A stretch of 64,000 nt of DNA. It comes from Thiomicrorhabdus indica. GTDB lineage: Bacteria > Pseudomonadota > Gammaproteobacteria > Thiomicrospirales > Thiomicrospiraceae. Shown here piece after piece: positions 1-9,328 of this stretch (the stretch's first letter is position 1; each line of letters begins with the position of its first letter). Under the pieces are notes generated by a model. The model made no database searches and was not told the DNA's origin. It saw only the letters and a program-made list of their open reading frames with translations. A program made the translations under genes and the position numbers. The stretch lies in contig NZ_CP033040.1 of assembly GCF_004293625.1 (NCBI RefSeq), forward strand, positions 1,798,001 to 1,862,000, written 5' to 3'.

Positions 1-2
1 CA

Positions 3-1172
3 GATCAAACCTCTGAAGACGGAATCGATATGGATGACATACTCAACTCTATCGAAGCAGTTGAAAATGAATCGGAATCTGAAGAAATTGAAGACATACA
101 AAGTGCTTCAGACGATGCATTAGATTTAGTAACTGAAGATGCAAACACTGACGACTTAGATGCTCTAGATGAATTGGCTGAAATTGATGCACTCGCTCAA
201 GAATCCGTGGCAGAAACACCTGATGAAGCAGAGGATTTAATGGCTGCCATGCAACAAGCGGAGCCAACCACAATTGAATCACAGGAATTTGACAGCGAAT
301 TGGATGAAGAGCTTCACGACAATCTTCTAAGCGAAGAATCGACGGAATCGCCTGAAAATTTCGAAATGCAATCCAACAATTCGGAAGAAACAACCGAAAA
401 TCCTACGGCTGAAATGGATGACCTAAATCTGGAATTACCGGACGATTTAATCACAGAACAACAAACAGATGTGGAAGAAGCTGCTTTTCAGGAAGAGGAA
501 GACATAGATTTCCCTGAGCAAGAAACTATGGAAACGAGTGAATCAGAACCATTCACCGAAGAGAACGAAACCATCGTTGAAGATATTCCAGAAGAAACGG
601 ATTTAACGGCTGAAATTCAGACAGAAGCAGAAACCGAAGCTGGAGATTCTGACATTATTGATGAGGCTTTATCAGTTGAAGAAAGCATTGATGCCATTGA
701 GTCCCCTTCAGGCGAAACGGCGCATAATGAAATGCCTTCTACTGAAGAAATGCCTGCACCGGCCGGTAACAATTATGAGAATACCGCAGAGGCAAATACC
801 CAACTGCAAAGCGCACTTGATCAGATGATGGAGGCGATTCAAATGAATGAAAAAATGCAACAATACGCCAAACAAGTTGAAGCGACCACCATCAAAGCGA
901 CGCAAATGGCCTTAGCCACTGCACAAAAGGCACAGTCTCAAGCCCTGCAAACACAAGAAACCATTGAGGCAAATTTTGCCGCTGCGGAAAATGCATTTGA
1001 AACCGCTCAAGACTCCGGCTACCAACTCGAGTCTCAAGAGCTAGAGAAATTTGCTGATACCACATCAACCGAGATGGAAGCATTCCTCTCTGAAATTCGC
1101 GAGAAGAACCGTAGTTTGAATGAAACGAACCAGCGCCTAGCGGAACGCTTAGCTTCCATTCAAACCCAATAA
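3..1172 (+). CDS. Acidic low-complexity protein, 5' end outside window
   Basis: The reading frame is open to the left edge, so the true start lies upstream; the first internal ATG is at 30. The visible part is extremely rich in Glu, Asp and Ser for about 260 residues, then becomes an Ala/Gln/Glu-rich helical segment likely to form a coiled coil. No signal peptide or membrane segment is seen. It ends 29 bases before a second gene of similar character, so the two are probably one operon. I do not recognise the family and assign no function. It looks chromosomal rather than part of the islands to the right. Confidence 0.6.
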   Translation, partial: DQTSEDGIDMDDILNSIEAVENESESEEIEDIQSASDDALDLVTEDANTDDLDALDELAEIDALAQESVAETPDEAEDLMAAMQQAEPTTIESQEFDSELDEELHDNLLSEESTESPENFEMQSNNSEETTENPTAEMDDLNLELPDDLITEQQTDVEEAAFQEEEDIDFPEQETMETSESEPFTEENETIVEDIPEETDLTAEIQTEAETEAGDSDIIDEALSVEESIDAIESPSGETAHNEMPSTEEMPAPAGNNYENTAEANTQLQSALDQMMEAIQMNEKMQQYAKQVEATTIKATQMALATAQKAQSQALQTQETIEANFAAAENAFETAQDSGYQLESQELEKFADTTSTEMEAFLSEIREKNRSLNETNQRLAERLASIQTQ

Positions 1173-1201
1173 ATTTCTCAAATGACGAAAAGGATAGAGT
1201 A

Positions 1202-2446
1202 ATGACTGACGATTTTGATGACCTATTGGATGACGTTTCCGAATTTGAACCTGAAATTGAGACCAATACAGCTCCTAAAAAAACCGAATCGAAAACTCAA
1301 AAGCTTGATGACCAAGACGGTATGTCAGTTGTATTAGAAACGGCAAAAACTGCTCAAGAAGCGGCAACGAAAAGCCAAGAAGTTGCTGAAGCCAACTTGA
1401 AGTTAGCAGAAGACTTAAAAGCGCAAGAACGCGAACTGTCAGAGGCCAATTTTAACTGGCGCCAATCTTTTCGAAGTGCTGTCGCTACTCTAAACAAAAC
1501 CAAAGGTCAATTTGTTGTCATGATGGCAATCACTCTCATCACATGCATGATTGCCATTGGGGTCATGAGCTTTTTGTTTTACTCTATCCAACAAAAAGAA
1601 CAAACCATGAAAGGTGAAATTCTTGACCTTCTTCAAAATGAGCAAGCGCTCTTCAATAAAGACATGAATATTAAGGTCGACCAAATCACAGCCATGATGG
1701 AAATGGTTCAATATCAAGTTGAACAAGCCTTAATGAAAAATGCAGTAATTCATGAAAAGTTTAACGAAAACCAAGCACCGCAAGCAGAAAACACAGCCGA
1801 TAATACAACGCTACCGGCCGGTGACAAAATTGACGATGCTCCGTTAATCAATCTAGCCTCAGAATCAACCAAGAAGGTCGAAACTTCTAACGAATCGGTG
1901 GCGGCAATACAGGCTGATGAAAAAGCAGTTCAAGCAACGTCAGTTAAGTTGAGCGAGGAAAATGTCCATTCAATTAAACAAGCGATTTCTCACGAAGTTC
2001 AAGCGCTGGATAAATCGTTACGCGAGACAATGACTCAACTGTCAAATCGCCAAAAAGAAATTCTTGAAAAACTTGCTAGTATTGAACAGCAACAAACAGT
2101 CGCGACTGTTTCTAAACCCTCAAAAACAGTTGTTACCTCAGCAGAGACGCAACTGAACAAGGAACAAACCAAACAGCTCAAAAATATCCATTGGTGGGTC
2201 AGTCAGCAAGATAAAGCCATCAAGCGCATTGAAAAATCGTTAAGCGGTTCTTCTAAAAAAGATAAATCGGGAGAAGTCAGCCAACGACTGAATACCATTG
2301 ACACCCAAATGAAGCAGATGCGAACTCAACAAACATTGATTGAAGCACAACTTGAAAAACTGCAAGCAAGTGTTAAGCATCTCATTGACAAATCAAACGA
2401 GAGTTACAGCTATAAAGCTAAAGAATCCGTTATCAAGACTCCCTAA
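1202..2446 (+). CDS. Membrane-anchored coiled-coil protein
   Basis: This 414-residue protein has an acidic N-terminus, one hydrophobic segment at about residues 101-124 and a long Gln/Lys/Glu-rich C-terminal part (about 130-400) with coiled-coil character. The layout suggests a single-pass inner-membrane protein. The start ATG is at 1202, preceded by an AAAGGA-like ribosome binding site. It lies 29 bases after the acidic gene and is followed by a strong terminator, so the two probably form a transcription unit. The family is not recognised; a structural or scaffolding role is only a guess from the coiled coil. Confidence 0.6.
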   Translation: MTDDFDDLLDDVSEFEPEIETNTAPKKTESKTQKLDDQDGMSVVLETAKTAQEAATKSQEVAEANLKLAEDLKAQERELSEANFNWRQSFRSAVATLNKTKGQFVVMMAITLITCMIAIGVMSFLFYSIQQKEQTMKGEILDLLQNEQALFNKDMNIKVDQITAMMEMVQYQVEQALMKNAVIHEKFNENQAPQAENTADNTTLPAGDKIDDAPLINLASESTKKVETSNESVAAIQADEKAVQATSVKLSEENVHSIKQAISHEVQALDKSLRETMTQLSNRQKEILEKLASIEQQQTVATVSKPSKTVVTSAETQLNKEQTKQLKNIHWWVSQQDKAIKRIEKSLSGSSKKDKSGEVSQRLNTIDTQMKQMRTQQTLIEAQLEKLQASVKHLIDKSNESYSYKAKESVIKTP

Positions 2447-2473
2447 ACTTTTAGCCTAATCAAAACTCTACCA

Positions 2474-2508
2474 AAACCTCTGTTGAATTATTCACAGAGG
2501 TTTTTTTT
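2474..2508 (+). terminator. Intrinsic terminator
   Basis: ACCTCTG and CAGAGGT form a stem followed by eight T residues, about 30 bases after the coiled-coil gene. It should end the two-gene transcript. Confidence 0.8.
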
Positions 2509-2544
2509 GCGCCAAGAAAAGCAGTGACAAAAAATACGTCCTCA

Positions 2545-2597
2545 TCAAACGCATAAATCAAACGCATAAATCAAACGCATAAATCAAACGCATAATA
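2545..2597. repeat. 13-bp direct repeat, four copies
   Basis: TCAAACGCATAAA occurs at 2545, 2558 and 2571, with a partly diverged copy at 2584. The repeat lies in AT-rich noncoding DNA between the chromosomal operon and the first island. The remainder of 2600-3080 shows no gene, only an AT-rich tract and one hairpin. Confidence 0.7.
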
Positions 2598-2918
2598 AAT
2601 CAACTCCTTTGGCTCCAGTCATTTCATTTTTATCATACTCAAGACATTACGCCACTTCCGATACTCTCAAAATACCAATTTGATACCAATACACAACTCA
2701 TAACGAATAGAAAGCAGATGGAACTATAAAAGAGTCATTAAGAAAGAGTTTACAACCCCTATCTACAAGAATTTCAGACATAAAAAAAATCATATTAAAT
2801 TTATACCTTTAACAAACCTTATTTCATGACTTCCTAAAATCAATTCAAAAATTCTTCTAACTTATCAAAAATTTCGCCTTCTTATTTTGTAGATATTGTG
2901 GAGCATAAAATTCAACAT

Positions 2919-2947
2919 CCATACCGTGAAGGTATGGTTTCCTTTTA
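2919..2947 (+). terminator. Hairpin with weak T tract
   Basis: CCATACC at 2919-2925 pairs with GGTATGG at 2931-2937, followed by a T-rich run. No clear gene ends just upstream on this strand, so it may be the remains of a terminator at the left boundary of the first island. Confidence 0.4.
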
Positions 2948-3082
2948 TATAGGGTTTTTATGTAGGTTTATCGATATATACCCCTGAATTTACCCCTATT
3001 GGGCTGTGGTGTAGTTGATTAGTTTCCTTGCTTAACTGCACTAGCAAAAGCGGAGGATGAAGGTTTGGCCAGTAGTGATTTG

Positions 3083-4399
3083 TTAGGACTCTTCTGGTTC
3101 GGGTAAGTGTCGATACTCCGAAACATCGAAATCATCTAGCACCTCTAAAGCTCTTTCCACCACTAAACGATGATCTCCATCTCCTCGACCTCGCCAGTGT
3201 GTTTGGTTATTTTCTCCAATTCCATCTATCAACAACTGTATATCAGAAGCATCAAATACTGTTATATAAGGCTTGATAAACTGCGAAAACATTTGATCGG
3301 CTGCATCGAAATTGGTTGCATTTATATACATCACTATGAGCAATTTGTTGATATGGTTTTTTATCCCTGCAGATTCGGCATGCCTGATTAAATCTTTAAT
3401 GTGGCTTATGTGAATTTTGTTTTTCCCTCCAAACGAATATTGATAATCGTCTTTGATTAACTGAACCAATAAATCAATATGCTCAGCAATGTTTTTGCTG
3501 AGAAAGTAAGACACCGCTAGCAAGTCGATATCGGATTTTGCTTTAGCGGAAATGACCTCTCTTGTTGCTTCACTTAATAATCCAAACAAATGGGGATAAT
3601 CACCAAGAAAGAATACAGCATGTTTTAAAGGTGAACCATCAGATATCTCGCTGAAATATGGAGAATTATTCCTAATGTATTCTGTCAATGTTTCTCTATT
3701 CCGGTCAAATAATATACGGACGGCTCGCGAGTTAATAATGCGATTTTCATCGCATCTTTCATCTTCTATTTTGAAAGTAACTCGCCATAGTGATTTAAAT
3801 ATTTGTGAAGAAACTTCTTCATTCAAGTTCCTAAAATATTTTGATTCCAAATATCTTTTTAGCTGGTTATTATCTGCAAATAAGTCCTTAACTTTTTCGA
3901 GGTCTTCCGCGAGTTCTTTAAATACCTGTTTTGTTAAAATCGGTGGCTTGGTTAACACCGAATCCAATGCGATTCTTATGTCTGAAAGAACCATCTCTCT
4001 ATTTGGCCGAAAGAGGATATCGGCTTTACTTATTACAGGGTGGGCAGACAAGTGTCGATGTCTATGCAAGCTTTGTAATGAGTCTAGTTCGTGAGCTTCT
4101 AACAGGCTTGTTCGAGAAAAAACCTCTTTCAGAAGGTTTTCCTCCCATTTCGGGTTTGCAGGGTTTTTCTCTTGAAACTCTGTCATTTCATCAAGAATTG
4201 ACTCGGCTTTTTCATCTCCATGAATATCTTTCAAGTACTGTAACTTATAAACAAGATCACAAATAACTACAGTCCATAACATCACTAGTGCAGATCTGTG
4301 ATTTCCATTGAAATAGTTATTCATAACCTCTCGGAAATATTCTTTTGTCCGATGGTCATGAATATTATTGGCAGCTTGTTCAACAGAAAACTCGTACAT
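3083..4399 (-). CDS. Unknown protein with HEPN-like Arg...His motif
   Basis: This 438-residue soluble protein begins at an ATG at 4399. Residues about 30-55 form a hydrophobic helix, and the motif LHRHRHLSAHP at about 110-120 resembles the R-x(4-6)-H signature of HEPN domains, which are often RNases in phage defence and toxin systems. The rest is helical with no motif I recognise. The next gene upstream (4477-5766) also has an RNxxxH-type motif, so the two may work together. Both sit beside an integrase remnant, which fits island cargo. A defence role is inference. Confidence 0.55.
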   Translation of the reverse strand: MYEFSVEQAANNIHDHRTKEYFREVMNNYFNGNHRSALVMLWTVVICDLVYKLQYLKDIHGDEKAESILDEMTEFQEKNPANPKWEENLLKEVFSRTSLLEAHELDSLQSLHRHRHLSAHPVISKADILFRPNREMVLSDIRIALDSVLTKPPILTKQVFKELAEDLEKVKDLFADNNQLKRYLESKYFRNLNEEVSSQIFKSLWRVTFKIEDERCDENRIINSRAVRILFDRNRETLTEYIRNNSPYFSEISDGSPLKHAVFFLGDYPHLFGLLSEATREVISAKAKSDIDLLAVSYFLSKNIAEHIDLLVQLIKDDYQYSFGGKNKIHISHIKDLIRHAESAGIKNHINKLLIVMYINATNFDAADQMFSQFIKPYITVFDASDIQLLIDGIGENNQTHWRGRGDGDHRLVVERALEVLDDFDVSEYRHLPEPEES

Positions 4400-4476
4400 A
4401 TTTTCCCTTAATAAATTCTTGTTTTATAGCCTGTCTAGGCTTTAACGTTTAAACAGTAGGTGAACGCAGCACCATG

Positions 4477-5766
4477 TTATAAGTTGGGCGCATATATGAT
4501 GTCAGTGAAAGAATTTTGAACAATCCTCCAGTGACCACCGGGAATAGACCGGACAGAAGGATTATTTTCTAAGTCTTGGTATATTGTGCGCACAGAAACT
4601 TCTTTAATTTTTGCTTGATCATCAACTTCAAAACGCAGCTCTGCTATTACATGAGTAACGGCAGCAGCTTGGTCCTCTATACCCAATACTTTGAAAGAAA
4701 CCGGTACGTGCTTGCCAAAATCTTGCCGTGCTATGCCTGCTTTTTTCCCTTTAGGCGTATCGGTAAAGTATAAAAGGGCATCAGCAATAGGGCCAAATCG
4801 CTTATTGCACCAATGATCTAAAAAGACAGCCACTGCATGTTCAGGTGTATTTTCAGGCAGATTGGAAACATCCCCTTCAAATGGAAGATATGGAATATCC
4901 TCAGATATTCTTGGCTTCCATTCTTCAATAGATTTTTTCATAAGGCTTGTTTCGGAGATTTGCTTAAATAGCTGTTTCCAGCTCACCTCTTCTTTTGGTT
5001 TTGGCTCCTTTTTTCCATCATCAAGTGCTCCGGCCCAGTCTCTCGCTGCAAAGAGAGCAGCCCAGCACTTTGCTGCCACTACTTTGTTATCAAAGGCTAA
5101 CTCTCGACCATGAAGAATCCCGTTCCTGTATGGAATGGATATGGCATCTTCATTCGTCTTATTTCTGCCTTTAGTGAGAATTGAAGATAGTGTCTGAAGG
5201 CCTGACTCATGAGCTGCAATGCAATCCCAAGCTGTCAGATCGACGTTTTCAGCAAAAAAGCCTACATGCTTCGATACATCGTTTACGAGACCATCAAGCA
5301 AGCTTAGCAATAGCGGTGTACACGCATGATATCTACCCGCCAAGTAATCATCCTTGGCCAATTCCGTGAGCCTTATTCTTTTTCTAAAATCACGATTTCC
5401 ATTAAATCGTAGTATGCCCCACTTCAATGTTTCTTCGTCATACGAATCAGCTAGAAATTTTTCCGCCTCTCCCTTATCTTCAGTGTCATGAATATTTATT
5501 GCTTTTTGTGCTACTTCCATATTCATTGATTCATATGCAATCCAACCTAGGTTCGCAAATCGTTCATTAAACTGATCAGGAATCTTTAAAATTTCTGCTT
5601 GTTTTTTGATTTTCTTGAATTCAATGATGGTATCTTCCATTTTAGGGAAGAGCCTGCGAGCAAATGGCAAAACCTGATATATAGTCTCCAAGCCTTCAAA
5701 TGCTTCGATCTGCTTTAACAGCTCTGCACTTGATGGATTGTCAACGATCTTTTTCGACTTACTCAC
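4477..5766 (-). CDS. Unknown protein with HEPN/Apea-like RNGILHG motif
   Basis: This 429-residue protein starts with MSKSKKIV. The middle part (about 140-235) is helical and contains YRNGILHGRE. This is close to the RNxIxHG motif of Apea/HEPN-type domains found in abortive-infection proteins. The C-terminal 130 residues look like a separate alpha/beta domain. The gene lies 77 bases upstream of the other HEPN-like gene on the same strand and about 100 bases downstream of a broken integrase. A two-gene antiviral cassette is possible but unproven. Confidence 0.55.
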   Translation of the reverse strand: MSKSKKIVDNPSSAELLKQIEAFEGLETIYQVLPFARRLFPKMEDTIIEFKKIKKQAEILKIPDQFNERFANLGWIAYESMNMEVAQKAINIHDTEDKGEAEKFLADSYDEETLKWGILRFNGNRDFRKRIRLTELAKDDYLAGRYHACTPLLLSLLDGLVNDVSKHVGFFAENVDLTAWDCIAAHESGLQTLSSILTKGRNKTNEDAISIPYRNGILHGRELAFDNKVVAAKCWAALFAARDWAGALDDGKKEPKPKEEVSWKQLFKQISETSLMKKSIEEWKPRISEDIPYLPFEGDVSNLPENTPEHAVAVFLDHWCNKRFGPIADALLYFTDTPKGKKAGIARQDFGKHVPVSFKVLGIEDQAAAVTHVIAELRFEVDDQAKIKEVSVRTIYQDLENNPSVRSIPGGHWRIVQNSFTDIIYAPNL

Positions 5767-5868
5767 GGAGCTTCCTTGAGTTTATAATTGTTAATAGACA
5801 TAACCATTCAAATGGATAAAGATACTTAACATTTCAGCACGGTATTTGTTTCAGCTTTATGTCTAGAT

Positions 5869-6252
5869 TTAGTTAGTTAGAAATTGACCAACATGCACTA
5901 GCTCTCTTCGATTATTGCAATAGGTCACGAATAAATCTTCACCTGACACAAAATAAACAGCATCTTGTTTTGCTTGCTTCACTTCTTTATGGTGCTGAAT
6001 TGGATTAATGCCACTAGCCAGAAGTTCTTTAGACTCCAGAACGGCTGATCTAGCATCTTTAAGACTTACGGCGGGATATGCACCGATCGATTGCCACGGT
6101 CTTTTCTTTTTACCACTCTCTTCCCATGTAAAACGAAACTGCCAACGCTTACTACCACTAGGGTCAACAAGTAGATACAGCCCACCACCATCAGCCTCGC
6201 GATAAGGATTTTCTTTTGGTTTCAGGTTCTTTATTTTGGTATCGGTAAGCAT
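5869..6252 (-). pseudogene. Truncated P4-type integrase (N-terminal stump)
   Basis: The first 95 or so residues match the N-terminal DUF4102 arm-binding domain of P4-type tyrosine integrases (MLTDTKIKNLKPKENPYREA, then a GGGLYL motif and SIGAYPAVSL). The frame stops after 127 residues. The core-binding and catalytic domains of a normal ~400-residue integrase are missing. It starts about 196 bases left of a tRNA-Ser 3'-end copy, the same geometry as the intact integrase at 16665-17906. This is best read as the remains of a second island integrated at the same site. Confidence 0.75.
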
Positions 6253-6402
6253 GACAGCACCCCCAAATGGTATACGTGAGAAATAAATTAAGTGGTATAC
6301 ACAGTCTCATATACCAATTTATATACCATTTGGAGGTGGATTGTAAAATTCTCAAAAGACGTTAAGGACAAAGAAATGCACGTAAGTTGTTGATTTTACG
6401 TT

Positions 6403-6460
6403 TTTACAGGCATAAAAAAAGCCCGTATAATACGAGCTTTTCAAGAATGGACTAGGGATT
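6403..6460. other. attL-like repeat of the tRNA-Ser 3' end
   Basis: TTTACAGGCATAAAAAAA (6403-6420) and TGGACTAGGGATT (6448-6460) recur at 18064-18081 and 18117-18129, downstream of and inside the 3' end of the intact tRNA-Ser gene. Between them each copy carries a short GC hairpin like a tRNA terminator. This marks the left end of the 11.7 kb island and also the integrase-side end of the decayed island to its left. Confidence 0.75.
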
Positions 6461-6578
6461 TAAACACCACTGGATTTATAAAGGGTAGTGTTTTTTGGTG
6501 TACTAACTGGTGTACAAAAAATCTAAAAAAATGCGGTTTGGCTTTTTGCCAAAATAAAAACCTCGCGCGATTTTTGGC

Positions 6579-6628
6579 AGAAATTAACTTCCACTCGAAG
6601 CCGCCTTGGTTTCTCTGGCCAACGGTAG
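6579..6628. repeat. Single outlying copy of the island's 48-bp repeat
   Basis: Positions 6581-6628 match the repeat unit that is tandemly arrayed at 15241-15864 (AGAAATTAAC, then ACTCGAAGCCGCCTTG, then TTTCTCTGG). It lies about 130 bp inside the left island end. The gap 6461-7570 contains no convincing gene; it holds this repeat, a GTTACGA pair near 7197 and a terminator. Confidence 0.65.
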
Positions 6629-7196
6629 AAATTTTCCAGTGCTTAATTTGTTCAAAAGCGATAAACGACCCATTAGTAAAAAATTCGTTTAGCGCTGCTG
6701 AAATTGTTCAAAATTCGTTCATCAACCTGACTTGATATGTTTTGACACCACCAAGGGGTGGGTGAAAAGTCTGAGCACCTCAAAACCTAGACCGTAGCCC
6801 TAGTCTTGTGTACTCACACGCCAAATTTTTAGGGGGGGGTATAAAGAAAAAGCCCATAGATAACAACATTTCAAAAATCCCAAATCAAAACGGCCTAAAG
6901 TGGCCGGTCAAAAAATACCACGACCAATATTTTTTAAGGGGGGCTTTGTTTGCTGGCAGATCGTCAGCTATTTGGCTGGTGGTGTTTGTAAAGTTGACCT
7001 CCATAAATAAAAGGTACTTTCTGGAGTTTTCATCGGTACGGGCAACAAGGGCGCGGTTTGTGTGTAGATATAACTTTTCTAGAGGGGGTTGTCTTTTTGT
7101 ACTGTCATTGCGTTTTTGCACTGGTTTATTTTGACCATGCAAAGCCAATAAACCGATTAAATAAAACAGTCTTTTTTGCAAACAGTTATATTTTTT

Positions 7197-7217
7197 ACTG
7201 TTACGACCGTTACGAAA
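7197..7217. repeat. GTTACGA direct pair
   Basis: CTGTTACGACCGTTACGA is the inverse complement of the TCGTAAC units clustered at 16551-16638 on the other side of the island. It may be a binding site for an island replication or excision protein, placed just beyond the 3' end of the helicase gene. Confidence 0.45.
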
Positions 7218-7490
7218 ACGGCTATTTTTCGCGTTTTGTACAGGGTTTTGTGACTTTCACTATTTTCAGTTCAGTTTCAGAGGTCGGGAATTTCGGCAAA
7301 TTTCGCGCGGTGTTTTCCCTTTGGCAAAAGCCAAAAGCCGGAATTATGAGTATTTAAGTAGAGGGTTTTCGGTAGTCGCTGTGAATTGCGATTGCTTTGA
7401 TGTTTTACCGGCCGGTAATGTCTTAGCTAGGTTTTGCGTTTAAACGGCTCTAGGGTGCTTAAAATTGCCTTGAAAGATAATTGAATGCGG

Positions 7491-7519
7491 ATAAAAAAGC
7501 CCCGTTTGAATCGGGGCTT
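7491..7519 (-). terminator. Terminator of the helicase-primase operon
   Basis: AAGCCCCG (7497-7504) pairs with CGGGGCTT (7512-7519). Read on the reverse strand it is followed by a run of T residues, 50 bases beyond the DUF927 stop codon. Confidence 0.8.
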
Positions 7520-7570
7520 GAATGGTTAAATGAAAACAGTGGTTCTCAAAACGCGCCTAATTCAGAAGAA

Positions 7571-9328
7571 TTATTCTTCATCTAGAACAGTTGAACGGAT
7601 GGCGTAACAGCTTGCACGTTTGCCGGTTTCGGTCTCTCGTGGGGTAACGGTCGTATTTCGTCCGGGCTGGTGTTTTAGGTGGCCATGTTTTTTTAGAGCA
7701 TGAATGGCCAGTTTAAAATTAATGCCTTTGCACACCTCTGTTTTAAACATCTCAGGCAATATGTAGTACACATATTCAAGTTCACCATTAACGGATTCCC
7801 CATACCGATAACCCACGCGGTCAATGGTTCGGGGCGCGTGGTCGTCATCGGCACGGCTCAATTCTGCAAACCGGCTTTCTCCATACCGCTCTACAAACCC
7901 TCTCACCTGCTCCAAGGCTTGCATTTCTTCGTGTGAATGTTTGGCACTCTTGAGATTGCCTAGCCACGATTCAAAACAGGCTTTGGCCGCCTTGAACGCT
8001 TCCCCTTTCTCCCAGCCGGTTATTCCGTAACTGGTGGCCAATTCACCCCCAGCCGCGACCATTGCAAAGCGGTTTAAAACGCGCCTTACTTGGGAGTTTG
8101 CGCCCTCAGGTGTGTGGTCTTGAATAAAGGCATCTTTGAACATTCTAAAAAAATCGAGTGCTTTGGGCAGGTCATCTGTTAAACGGTTCAAAAACTCAAT
8201 GCCAGCTGTGCCGTAATATTTGCCGGTGTTGGCCTGCAGCGTTTCGGCTTGCAATCGACTCTCTTGAAACCCTTCAAGCAAGGTTTCAAAAACCCCGTAT
8301 TCTCCAACGATGGCCTCAAGATCAACTAAACGCACCTCGTGCCCTGCTCGTGAAGTATTACCGGCTTCATTTAATGCGCTCTTAATGTCAATTTCACCTG
8401 TGGAGAGAAATAAAACGCGCCATGTTTTAGGTGGTTCATTGTCGTTGTGGCGTTGTTTGGCCTGCCCATTTGCCAGCATATAAACCGTATTACCGATTTC
8501 TTTAGGGTTCATTTCCCCCATTTCATCTAGCAATAAAAGCCCGTCATTGTGTTCATAGGCCGCCATTTCTAGCCCGTTACTGGTCGCCCTCCAAGTCTTT
8601 TTACGCTCATGACTTCCCCAAACACTGCCAGCCGCGTATAGGCTAATGGTTTTACCTTTGGAGGATTCCCCTCGATAATGAAAACCGCCTCCCTCAATGC
8701 CTAATTTTGAAAGTAAAGGAGCGGTAAAGGCCGTGCTAATAGCAAACGCTATCCGACTGTTACCCGTGGCGAACCGTGCCACATTTGCGCGCCATTGCTC
8801 AAGTTTTCCAGCCGTTGAAAAGCCTAGATTACTGGGGCGGTCGGTTTGATATAAAACCGTTTGGCCGTTTGTTTCGCCTATGGTGCTGGTTGGTAGAACG
8901 TAACAACTTTCAAACCAACCCAAACGATTCACACAGATACTAATTCCATCTCCCTCGCACGCTTGGATGTATTGCGCTAATAGGCTTTTTGCCCGTTGGC
9001 TATTGCTAATCGATAGCCCCATCGATAATAATGTACTGTGTAGAACGTCCCCACGTCCTGCCAGCAATTTCATAGGCATAACCCAGCGTTTAGCTCTGTT
9101 TTCTTTATCTCTGAACTCTAACACGCGCCCCCAGTTCTCCCCGTGGTGGTCGCGTGTCATTGCGCTAACGTCCAGTTTCGAGCAAATCCAGATAGGGCTA
9201 GCGTTTTCATTATTTGGGTCAGTATAAGTCAATCCACTTTCCCCAAACGTGAACCCCTCGGGCATGATCTGCGTTTTCTGGTTGGCGATTGCCTGCACTT
9301 TTGCGCTTTGTCGTTTATCGTTGCTCAT
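7571..9328 (-). CDS. DUF927-family replicative helicase/ATPase
   Basis: This 585-residue protein belongs to the DUF927 family found in satellites, plasmids and phages. A Walker A-like GESSKGKT lies at about 218-225 and a Walker B-like LLLLDEMGEM at about 260-269. The C-terminal region (about 480-585) looks like a winged-helix DNA-binding part. The start overlaps the end of the upstream TOPRIM primase gene by 14 bases, indicating translational coupling. Together they form a helicase-primase pair that probably replicates the excised island. No phage capsid or terminase genes are present, which supports a satellite-type element. Confidence 0.85.
   Translation of the reverse strand: MSNDKRQSAKVQAIANQKTQIMPEGFTFGESGLTYTDPNNENASPIWICSKLDVSAMTRDHHGENWGRVLEFRDKENRAKRWVMPMKLLAGRGDVLHSTLLSMGLSISNSQRAKSLLAQYIQACEGDGISICVNRLGWFESCYVLPTSTIGETNGQTVLYQTDRPSNLGFSTAGKLEQWRANVARFATGNSRIAFAISTAFTAPLLSKLGIEGGGFHYRGESSKGKTISLYAAGSVWGSHERKKTWRATSNGLEMAAYEHNDGLLLLDEMGEMNPKEIGNTVYMLANGQAKQRHNDNEPPKTWRVLFLSTGEIDIKSALNEAGNTSRAGHEVRLVDLEAIVGEYGVFETLLEGFQESRLQAETLQANTGKYYGTAGIEFLNRLTDDLPKALDFFRMFKDAFIQDHTPEGANSQVRRVLNRFAMVAAGGELATSYGITGWEKGEAFKAAKACFESWLGNLKSAKHSHEEMQALEQVRGFVERYGESRFAELSRADDDHAPRTIDRVGYRYGESVNGELEYVYYILPEMFKTEVCKGINFKLAIHALKKHGHLKHQPGRNTTVTPRETETGKRASCYAIRSTVLDEE

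Noticed and set aside
6538-7357. Small genes in the left end of the island
   Set aside because: Short overlapping frames on both strands, no ribosome binding sites, and noncoding repeats explain the region.
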